Source: Acinetobacter sp. ANC 3832
GTDB lineage: Bacteria > Pseudomonadota > Gammaproteobacteria > Pseudomonadales > Moraxellaceae
Direction: 5' to 3'
NCBI RefSeq assembly: GCF_002135415.1
Contig: NZ_NEGJ01000002.1
Span: 186,001 to 250,000, forward strand
DNA: 64,000 nucleotides
Shown here: one piece after another, positions 58,276 to 64,000 of the stretch
How positions within the stretch are numbered: position 1 is the first letter of the stretch
Layout of the letters: the number at the start of each line of letters is the position of its first letter
Notes under the pieces: model-generated
Told to the model about the DNA's origin: nothing
What the model saw: only the letters and a program-made list of their open reading frames with translations
Database searches by the model: none
Program-made: the position numbers and the translations under genes

Positions 58276-58301
58276 AAAAAACGCCCAATTGGGCGTTTTT
58301 T
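58276..58301. terminator. bidirectional terminator
   Basis: AAAAAACGCCC and GGGCGTTTTTT around an AATT loop, between the convergent CoA-transferase and GMC genes. Confidence 0.92.
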
Positions 58302-58344
58302 TATTTATACATTAATATGAGATATCTTGCATAAATAGATCAAA

Positions 58345-59991
58345 TCAAACTGCAATCGCATCTTGATTAATCTGCTCAATAAAAGCCACACTTGCTTGAT
58401 CCTGAAGAATCATATCCACAGCTTTCTCCGCGATCATAATCACAGGTGCATTGGTGTTTCCATTGACCACGGTTGGCATAATTGAAGCATCTACCACCCG
58501 TAAGCTTTGAATACCATAGACACGCAATTGTGGATCAACCACAGCCATCTCATCGACACCCATCTTACAACTTCCTACAGGATGATAAACGGTATCTGAA
58601 CGATCTCGGAGTATCTGGCGAATATCTTCATCTGTTTGAACTTTTGCCGTAAATAAATCTTCTTTGACGATAGATTTAAATGCATCAGCCTCCATCAGTT
58701 TTTTAGTGACTTTAAACCCTTTGACCATTTCTTCTAAATCCCAATCATCATCATAAAAATTAGGATCAATCAGTAAAGGATCATCCACACTTGCACCACT
58801 CAATTTAATTGTGCCACGACTTTTTGGATTTAACAGACAGACATGACATGAAATACCATGCCCTGTGTGCATGGTTCTGGCATGGTTATCCACCAAAGCC
58901 ACCACAAAATGCAGTTGTAAATTGGGTAATACTTGCTCAGGAGAGCTTTTCAAAAAACCGCCACATTCAGCAAAATTGGTGGTCATTAAGCCACGTCTTT
59001 CATTACGGTAGCGCCCAATTTGTTTGAATAAATCAATCGTTCCTGGAATAGATAAGCCAAATGTTCCTTGAATATCTTTCACTTTATACGCAAAAATAAA
59101 ATCAGGATGATCATGGAAGTTTTTACCAACACCCGGTAAATGTTTTTTAACCTCAATCCCGTGTTGATTAAGTTCTTGTTGATCGCCTACTCCAGACAAC
59201 ATCAAAATCTGTGGAGATTGAATAGCACCAGCACTGAGTAAAACCTCACGACGAGCGCGTATTTGTTTCACCTGCCCTTGATGTTTATATTCCACACCAA
59301 TCGCGACATTATTTTCAATTAAAATGCGCTGTGTCAAAGCTTGAGTAATCACCGTTAAATTTGGGCGTTGCATATGTGGAAATAAATAAGCACGAGCTGC
59401 ACTACAACGTTCACCATTGATATGAGTGACTTGATAAACCCCTAAACCTTCCTGCTCTGCGCCATTAAAATCATCTAAAATTGGAAAGCCTTGCTCTTTG
59501 GCAGCATTGAGATAGCGTTGTTGTAAGGGATTATCACTGTGTAAATCAGTGACCGAAAGTGGCCCAGAGTTTCCATGATATTGGTCATGGATTCTTTCGT
59601 TATTTTCAGATTTAATAAAATAAGGCAATACTTCATCATAAGACCAACCTGCATTGCCCGAAGCTGACCAATTATCATAATCTTGACGATGACCACGAAT
59701 ATAAATCATCGCATTAATCGCAGATGATCCCCCTAAGCATTTTCCACGCGGTTGATAACCCTTACGACCATTCAGCCCTTTTTGAGGAGTGGTTTCAAAA
59801 GCCCAGTTATTAATTTTAGTGGGAATACTAATGACTGCCGCGGCTGGAACTTCAACTTTCCACCCATCTCCACCTCCACCTGCTTCAAGTAAACATACTG
59901 AGACATTTGGATTTTCAGAAAGTCGTCCAGCCAATACACAACCTGCACTTCCACCACCGATCACGATGTAATCAAATTCCTTTTGTTCCAT
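58345..59991 (-). CDS. GMC-family alcohol dehydrogenase (AlkJ-like)
   Basis: A 548-residue FAD-dependent glucose-methanol-choline oxidoreductase. FAD-binding GGGSAGCVLAGRLSE (residues 12-26), signature 1 PRGKCLGGSSAINAMIYIRG (about 80-99) and the catalytic-site YHPVGSCKMG (about 472-481) with the NGNTNAPVIMIAEKA end. It is close to alkane-pathway alcohol dehydrogenases such as AlkJ and to choline dehydrogenase BetA; no bet genes are nearby, so alcohol oxidation is likelier. AAAGG precedes the ATG. Confidence 0.88.
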   Translation of the reverse strand: MEQKEFDYIVIGGGSAGCVLAGRLSENPNVSVCLLEAGGGGDGWKVEVPAAAVISIPTKINNWAFETTPQKGLNGRKGYQPRGKCLGGSSAINAMIYIRGHRQDYDNWSASGNAGWSYDEVLPYFIKSENNERIHDQYHGNSGPLSVTDLHSDNPLQQRYLNAAKEQGFPILDDFNGAEQEGLGVYQVTHINGERCSAARAYLFPHMQRPNLTVITQALTQRILIENNVAIGVEYKHQGQVKQIRARREVLLSAGAIQSPQILMLSGVGDQQELNQHGIEVKKHLPGVGKNFHDHPDFIFAYKVKDIQGTFGLSIPGTIDLFKQIGRYRNERRGLMTTNFAECGGFLKSSPEQVLPNLQLHFVVALVDNHARTMHTGHGISCHVCLLNPKSRGTIKLSGASVDDPLLIDPNFYDDDWDLEEMVKGFKVTKKLMEADAFKSIVKEDLFTAKVQTDEDIRQILRDRSDTVYHPVGSCKMGVDEMAVVDPQLRVYGIQSLRVVDASIMPTVVNGNTNAPVIMIAEKAVDMILQDQASVAFIEQINQDAIAV

Positions 59992-60219
59992 CTTTCATAC
60001 CTTTATTATATTGCTTTCGTTTTATTGCTTATTTTTTATCATTATGCATTTTTAACATATAAAAAGAATGATCACAAAGGTCATCCTATTATCGTTTTCT
60101 CTCTAAATTTTCATTTAAGTATCTATCCATCTGATTTTTTTTATTTTTCTCATTTTAAAGCTTAAAAAAACATCTCATCTAGATTAATCTGAAGATCACC
60201 TCACTGCATTCATGATCCT

Positions 60220-60639
60220 ATGTTTATTATTAGACCGTATGCCGAAACTGACTTGGAAGATATTATTGCACTATGGGAACTGTGTGACTTAACACGTCCT
60301 TGGAATAACCCTGAAATTGATATTTTCCGCAAGGTTGCACAAAGGGATTGATTATTTTTACTTGCAGTGAAAGATGAGCAATTAATTGCAACCGTGATGG
60401 GAGGCTATGATGGTCATCGTGGTTGGGTTAATTATTTGGCAGTTCATCCACATGAGCAACGCAATGGTGTTGCAACCGCGCTATTACAACAACTTGAAAA
60501 GCGCCTGATCGCTTTAGGCTGCCCAAAGCTCCAGTTACTCATTCGCAAAGATAATATTGATGTGCAGAGTTTTTATGAGCAACTGGGCTATGAAGAGATT
60601 GAAGTGGTGTGTCTCGGTAAACGATTAATTCAAGATTAA
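60220..60639 (+). pseudogene. YpeA-type GNAT acetyltransferase, broken by an in-frame stop
   Basis: The frame from ATG 60220 begins [19 protein letters not shown] and continues in the same frame to 60639, matching the E. coli YpeA family from end to end ([16 protein letters not shown]..., VMGGYDGHRGW, VNYLAVHP, GCPKLQLLIRKDN, YEQLGYEEIEV). It is interrupted at codon 44 by TGA (60349-60351), just before the segment LFLLAV. There is no frameshift, so a single base change would restore it. The later open part (60367-60639) lacks the N-terminal strand and helix, so a functional protein is unlikely unless read-through occurs. Confidence 0.85.
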
Positions 60640-60769
60640 TAGTGATCAAGATCATCAGCTAGGTACGCTTAGTTTAAGCTGATGATCGATTGCCTTTTTA
60701 CGTTCCTTTCAATCAGAAAAATAAAAAAGAGATCGATGTTTCTATAAAATACGTTCTTATAAATTATGC

Positions 60770-62032
60770 TTAAAATTTATAGCCATAAGAAAAACCTAAA
60801 ATATCCTGACTCATCTTTAAATTCGCTTCGCCACCACCAAAAGTGGCTGGAATAGACTGATTTCCTTTCACATCTTTTTCTAAAGCATGGGTATATGCCA
60901 CACTTAACTCTTGATGGTGATCCATATTCCACGTTGCACCCACACTGACATGATCTTGAACCACGCCTGGTGCTAAAATATTTAAGAAAGTCTGATCATT
61001 TGAAATCGGTTGATCATTATGGCTATAGCCTGCTCGTAGAACCAATTTAGGATGAGCTTGATAAGTAATTCCCAGTTTATAGACATTGATATCATCCCAA
61101 CCAAAACCCGGTCCTTGCTGTGACCCAAAAGGATGACCTTGCATGACTTTATTCACATCAAAGGTATTACCTACAGAACTTACATCTGAATATTGAATTC
61201 GTTGAATATCAGTAGCAACCGTGAGTTTAGGTGTTACTTTCAGAGCCGCTCCAATACCATAGCTTTCAGGTACATCAAAACCACCTTGTTCGGCAAATAA
61301 CCCTTGGTATTGTTCAAACTTATCCGCTTTAATTTTAGATGAATATTCTGCGCCCAAAGTTAAACGATCATCATAGAACTTTCCTGACCAACCAATACGT
61401 GCACCAATGCCTGTAGATGAGTCTTTACCACGATTACTTAAATTCCCACCATCTGCAGAAAAACCTGCAAAGCCCTGAATACCTTTGGCTTCAAAACGTT
61501 GATATAAAATATTGGTCGCTATACCAATCGACTGATTTTCTGAATATTTCCAAGCCACCGCAGGAGAAATAAAGATTTCTGATAAATCCACACCCGCAGA
61601 ACCCGTATTCCCAAAAGCAGCAAAAGGATTATTTTTATAACCTGTATTCATACCACCATTGCCATAGATGGCTAGACCTAAAGCAACTTGAGCGTTAATT
61701 TGATGGTTATACGCCAATTCAGGTAAGATAAAATATTTACGTCCATTGCCTTCATACTGACCATTTGCACCTGCTCCATTTCCCACAATTTCCGCTGAAC
61801 GATCAGGTGCAAATACTGTTGCTCCAGCATCTAATCGTGTTCCAATCCAACTTAAACCTGCTGGATTATTTGCAATAGTGAGTGCATCTTGAAATTGAGC
61901 AATCGATGTCCCTGCATTCCCTTGAGCTTTCACGCCATAACCATGCATGAAATAACCTGTTGTTGCATGTGCAGATAAACTCAGAAAAGGGAGTAGAAGA
62001 CTTAACGGTAAAACTTTAGAGAGAGAAAGCAT
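60770..62032 (-). CDS. OmpP1/FadL-family outer-membrane transporter
   Basis: 420 residues: a signal peptide (about 1-23, ending AHAT), then the hatch motif TGYFMHGYGVKAQGNAGTSIAQ and NNPAGLSW, typical of FadL and related porins, then a 14-strand barrel ending in Phe (SYGYKF). It carries long-chain fatty acids or other hydrophobic compounds across the outer membrane. No symbol is given because several FadL paralogues exist in Acinetobacter. Confidence 0.85.
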   Translation of the reverse strand: MLSLSKVLPLSLLLPFLSLSAHATTGYFMHGYGVKAQGNAGTSIAQFQDALTIANNPAGLSWIGTRLDAGATVFAPDRSAEIVGNGAGANGQYEGNGRKYFILPELAYNHQINAQVALGLAIYGNGGMNTGYKNNPFAAFGNTGSAGVDLSEIFISPAVAWKYSENQSIGIATNILYQRFEAKGIQGFAGFSADGGNLSNRGKDSSTGIGARIGWSGKFYDDRLTLGAEYSSKIKADKFEQYQGLFAEQGGFDVPESYGIGAALKVTPKLTVATDIQRIQYSDVSSVGNTFDVNKVMQGHPFGSQQGPGFGWDDINVYKLGITYQAHPKLVLRAGYSHNDQPISNDQTFLNILAPGVVQDHVSVGATWNMDHHQELSVAYTHALEKDVKGNQSIPATFGGGEANLKMSQDILGFSYGYKF

Positions 62033-62222
62033 GATTTAATTTACTTTTAAATAATATACATATGAGTATATTGTTATGCTTTTATCTTGTAATCGAATAT
62101 AAAATTAAATACTTAGTCAATTTATTCATATAGATCAAAATTGCAAAAACATCTGCACCAGTCTAAACAAGTGCTTTATTTTATCTTCTAAACGAGCATA
62201 AAAGGAGATCATCCCCAAAGTT

Positions 62223-62963
62223 CTAAGCTGAAATTTTACCAATACGAAGCAATACGGGAAACTCTATATTCAGTGCATTTACATCCTGATTCTGCTTTAT
62301 ATACGTTTCAAGTTGAGCCAAAGGGTTATCCTCATGCTTATTTTTATAATGCTTAATTGCAGACCATGTATTGATATAATCAAGTAATTGCGTAGCTGAC
62401 CATTGATACTGCATCTTTAAATCAGGTGTAAGCAATTCATCAAATGGAAAAGGAATAGTTTTATATTCTTCATCAATATAACGACGTTCAAGATCCCAAT
62501 AACCATTCAACTGGTTAAAATAGACATCATGAATCAGCTCATTGATTACTTTATGTTCAACGTGAATCAAACCATAACCTATCACCGCTAAAATACCATT
62601 TGGTTTTAGGGTTCGTTTGACTTCATGATAAAAAGCCTCAAAATCAAACCAATGAATGGCTTGAGCAACCGTAATCAAATCAAAGCTATGTGTTGCAAAT
62701 GATGTATGTTCTGCTGGCTGAATTTGATAGCTCACATTTTCAAAATAAGGAGCTTGTTGAAGCTGATTTTCACTTAAATCAGTCGCCACAATATGATCAA
62801 AATAAGGCGTAAGCAGTTGCGTAAACTGCCCTGACCCTGCACCACAGTCCCATGCAAAATGACGATTAGGAACATATTTTAAAACTTCCTGAATGACGGT
62901 CGCTGGGTAACTTGGACGGGCTTGCTGATAAAGCTGACTGTTGCTTGAGAATAAATCTTTCAT
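62223..62963 (-). CDS. class I SAM-dependent methyltransferase
   Basis: 246 residues. Motif I DCGAGSGQFTQLL (about 39-51) and the acidic loop VATDLSENQL (about 59-68) bind SAM; the VAQAIHWFDFEAFYHEVKRTLKPNG stretch (about 98-122) is typical of the Methyltransf_11 group, including trans-aconitate-like enzymes. Substrate unknown. No transcriptional partner. Confidence 0.8.
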   Translation of the reverse strand: MKDLFSSNSQLYQQARPSYPATVIQEVLKYVPNRHFAWDCGAGSGQFTQLLTPYFDHIVATDLSENQLQQAPYFENVSYQIQPAEHTSFATHSFDLITVAQAIHWFDFEAFYHEVKRTLKPNGILAVIGYGLIHVEHKVINELIHDVYFNQLNGYWDLERRYIDEEYKTIPFPFDELLTPDLKMQYQWSATQLLDYINTWSAIKHYKNKHEDNPLAQLETYIKQNQDVNALNIEFPVLLRIGKISA

Positions 62964-63137
62964 TATCGTTGTAAAAATAGTTATAGATTTTCTAATGAAT
63001 ATAGTCGAATTATAAATTCAATCTATTATTTTTGTCCGACAAAATCTCGATTTCAACAAAGTTCATCTTCAGTTCTGCATTTCAAAAATCAGGCAATAAA
63101 AAAACCTCAAACAATTTGTTTGAGGTTTTTTTGAATA
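62964..63137. other. short intergenic stretch with tRNA terminator
   Basis: Holds the upstream region of the methyltransferase gene and a 16-bp hairpin (63098-63113 with 63117-63132) that terminates the first tRNA-Phe. Nothing else seen. Confidence 0.7.
63098..63132 (-). terminator. terminator of tRNA-Phe (copy nearer 63 kb)
   Basis: A perfect 16-bp stem around a 3-nt loop with long A/T tracts, starting 5 nt after the tRNA 3' end on the minus strand. Confidence 0.9.
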
Positions 63138-63217
63138 TGGTGGCGAGACCCAGGTTCGAACTGGGGACACACGGATTTTCAATCCGTTGCTCTACCGACT
63201 GAGCTATCACGCCGTTG
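63129..63217. repeat. duplicated tRNA-Phe unit (copy 1)
   Basis: The 89-bp stretch 63129-63217 is identical to 63339-63427, including the tRNA and short flanks. Promoter and terminator sequences outside it differ. Confidence 0.95.
63138..63213 (-). tRNA. tRNA-Phe (anticodon GAA), copy 1
   Basis: 76 nt with encoded CCA. D stem GCTC/GAGC, anticodon loop TTGAAAA and T arm CCCAG-TTCGAAC-CTGGG are canonical. The acceptor stem GGCGTGA/TCTCGCC carries a T-T (U-U) mismatch at position 5:68. Own promoter: TTGACT (63247-63252), 17 bp, CTTAAT (63224-63229). Confidence 0.97.
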
Positions 63218-63223
63218 CGGTGT

Positions 63224-63252
63224 ATTAAGCCGTATCTGAATATATTAGTCAA
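63224..63252 (-). promoter_or_regulatory. promoter of tRNA-Phe copy 1
   Basis: Minus strand TTGACT (63247-63252), 17-bp spacer, CTTAAT (63224-63229), 10 nt before the tRNA 5' end. Confidence 0.65.
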
Positions 63253-63300
63253 TATAAATCATGACTTTTTTATTTGATCGGATATTTTTTACGCAAAAAA

Positions 63301-63323
63301 AATCTCTGATGGGATCAGAGATT
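63301..63323 (-). terminator. terminator of tRNA-Phe copy 2
   Basis: AATCTCTGAT and ATCAGAGATT form a 10-bp stem around GGG, followed on the minus strand by a run of eight T. Confidence 0.9.
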
Positions 63324-63338
63324 GAAACTTTAAATAAG

Positions 63339-63427
63339 TTTTGAATATGGTGGCGAGACCCAGGTTCGAACTGGGGACACACGGATTTTCAATCCGTTGC
63401 TCTACCGACTGAGCTATCACGCCGTTG
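63339..63427. repeat. duplicated tRNA-Phe unit (copy 2)
   Basis: The 89-bp stretch is identical to 63129-63217 and lies in the same orientation, with 121 bp between the repeats. Confidence 0.95.
63348..63423 (-). tRNA. tRNA-Phe (anticodon GAA), copy 2
   Basis: Identical to copy 1 over its 76 nt, including the U-U mismatch at 5:68. Own promoter: TTGACG (63457-63462), 17 bp, TTTAAT (63434-63439), then the GC-rich discriminator ACGCCCC. The two copies are thus separate transcription units. Confidence 0.97.
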
Positions 63428-63433
63428 GGGCGT

Positions 63434-63462
63434 ATTAAACAATCTAAACGTTTTAGCGTCAA
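63434..63462 (-). promoter_or_regulatory. promoter of tRNA-Phe copy 2
   Basis: Minus strand TTGACG (63457-63462), 17-bp spacer, TTTAAT (63434-63439), with a GC-rich discriminator as in stringently controlled stable-RNA promoters. Confidence 0.7.
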
Positions 63463-63546
63463 GTATTGAATGCAGAAAAATTTATCAATAGTTTATTTTT
63501 ACAGCACAATTTGCTTGTTTTGATGTTTTAGCTATCAATCTTAATA

Positions 63547-63573
63547 AAAAAACAGCCCATTCAGGCTGTTTTT
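63547..63573 (-). terminator. terminator of the GNAT gene
   Basis: An A-tract plus CAGCC, a 6-nt loop, GGCTG plus a T-tract, about 25 bp after the stop at 63597. Confidence 0.85.
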
Positions 63574-63596
63574 AATCATATGCAGAGGATCTAAAG

Positions 63597-63974
63597 TTAA
63601 ATTTTACCAATATGTGCCAAGCAACGATGAATCGCGCCACATCCTGGTTCAAATACTTTTACACCTTTCTCTTCCTCGATACGACAAACTTCTTCAATCA
63701 GCCTTTCAGCCACGCCTCGCCCCCGATTCGCAGGATGAACAACAATATTTTCTAAAGTTTTACTCTCCCCTTGACCTGTACACCAAACCGCACCAATAAT
63801 CTTGGTATTAAATTCTGCTGTATAAAGTAAGGTATACTGAGCTAAGTTTTGCTCAAGTTGTTCTATGGCATCTTTTCCATCACCGAACTCAGGACTTGTG
63901 TCATACAGTCGCTCGAGTTGATCGCGAACTTCTTCATTGTCTAGTGAAGTTTTGGCATGTACGGTAATAGGCAT
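63597..63974 (-). CDS. GNAT-fold protein, PanZ/PanM-like acetyl-CoA sensor
   Basis: A 125-residue GNAT-fold protein. The acetyl-CoA pyrophosphate loop is NRGRGVAERLIEEV (about 83-96) after the strand LENIVVHPA (about 73-81). Size and architecture resemble the PanZ (PanM) family, which helps aspartate decarboxylase PanD mature and senses acetyl-CoA; the N-terminal half differs from the E. coli protein. The C-terminus (FEPGCGAIHRCLAHIG) is short. PanZ-like assignment is tentative; an ordinary N-acetyltransferase is possible. The gene begins 26 bp from the window end, so its promoter lies outside. Confidence 0.65.
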   Translation of the reverse strand: MPITVHAKTSLDNEEVRDQLERLYDTSPEFGDGKDAIEQLEQNLAQYTLLYTAEFNTKIIGAVWCTGQGESKTLENIVVHPANRGRGVAERLIEEVCRIEEEKGVKVFEPGCGAIHRCLAHIGKI

Positions 63975-64000
63975 TGATTAACCCTCCAGAGCAATCTAAT

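Noticed and set aside
60349..60351. TGA as a selenocysteine codon in the acetyltransferase
   Set aside because: The family has no cysteine or selenocysteine at this place and I see no selenocysteine insertion hairpin just downstream; a nonsense mutation is simpler.
63129..63427. tRNA-Phe duplication as an integration (attL/attR) scar
   Set aside because: The 121 bp between the repeats hold only a promoter and a terminator, and no integrase or phage gene is in the window; a simple tandem duplication is enough.

Overview
The window is a 64 kb piece of chromosome from a low-GC gammaproteobacterium, almost certainly an Acinetobacter. The grounds are the AT-rich bases, the order ponA | pilMNOPQ-aroK-aroB-SPOR protein-gltB-gltD (an order also known in Pseudomonas), a short dcw cluster that stops after mraY, a close match to the Acinetobacter fatty acyl-CoA reductase Acr1, and typical Acinetobacter OmpR/EnvZ and CzcI proteins. 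I see no prophage, insertion sequence, integron or CRISPR array. Nearly everything looks vertically inherited, and I did not find a clearly new multi-gene system.

Layout. 0-2.4 kb: an esterase and a ferritin-like 'metal-dependent hydrolase'. 2.4-8.4 kb: glutamate synthase (gltBD). 8.8-16.5 kb: a tightly packed type IV pilus assembly operon (pilMNOPQ) running into shikimate genes (aroK, aroB) and a SPOR-domain protein, with the PBP1a gene divergent at 16.7 kb. 19.3-27.4 kb: rlmA, then the reduced dcw cluster rsmH-ftsL-ftsI-murE-murF-mraY (all minus strand). 27.6-30.5 kb: two tandem sulfate-binding protein paralogues and a small exported protein. 30.6-32.9 kb: gltX, a tRNA-Glu directly after it, and a small membrane protein with a split zinc knuckle. 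33-41.4 kb: a heavy-metal cluster (CzcD-like CDF exporter, a DUF4198-like periplasmic protein, CzcABC efflux pump, CzcI-like protein). 41.7-42.6 kb: two Sel1-repeat paralogues. 42.7-46 kb: ettA and metY. 46.1-47.8 kb: a DUF2167 membrane protein overlapping a second membrane protein. 48-51 kb: acr1 and a divergent LysR/SDR pair. 51-56.5 kb: tex and ompR-envZ. 56.7-63.97 kb: a succinate/acetate CoA-transferase, a GMC alcohol dehydrogenase, a ypeA-type acetyltransferase broken by a stop codon, a FadL-type porin, a methyltransferase, two identical tRNA-Phe genes and a PanZ-like GNAT protein.

Functional links. The cell-envelope genes (ponA, ftsI, ftsL, murE, murF, mraY, SPOR protein, pilMNOPQ) account for about 18 kb. 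Nitrogen and glutamate metabolism (gltBD, gltX, tRNA-Glu) and sulfur metabolism (two sulfate-binding proteins, metY) recur. A lipid/alcohol theme (acr1, AlkJ-like dehydrogenase, FadL-like porin) fits an alkane- and wax-handling soil or opportunistic bacterium. The metal cluster has no regulator beside it, but carries two strong palindromes that look like Fur-family sites.

Most items worth checking are small: operator-like palindromes, a nonsense-broken ypeA homologue, an in-frame hexamer repeat coding for a His-Asp tail, a U-U mismatch in the acceptor stem of both tRNA-Phe copies, and a membrane protein whose zinc-binding cysteine pairs lie at its two ends. Gene starts were moved from the longest reading frame where a ribosome binding site or family alignment favoured an inner start. 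Promoter and operator calls come from reading the sequence by eye.
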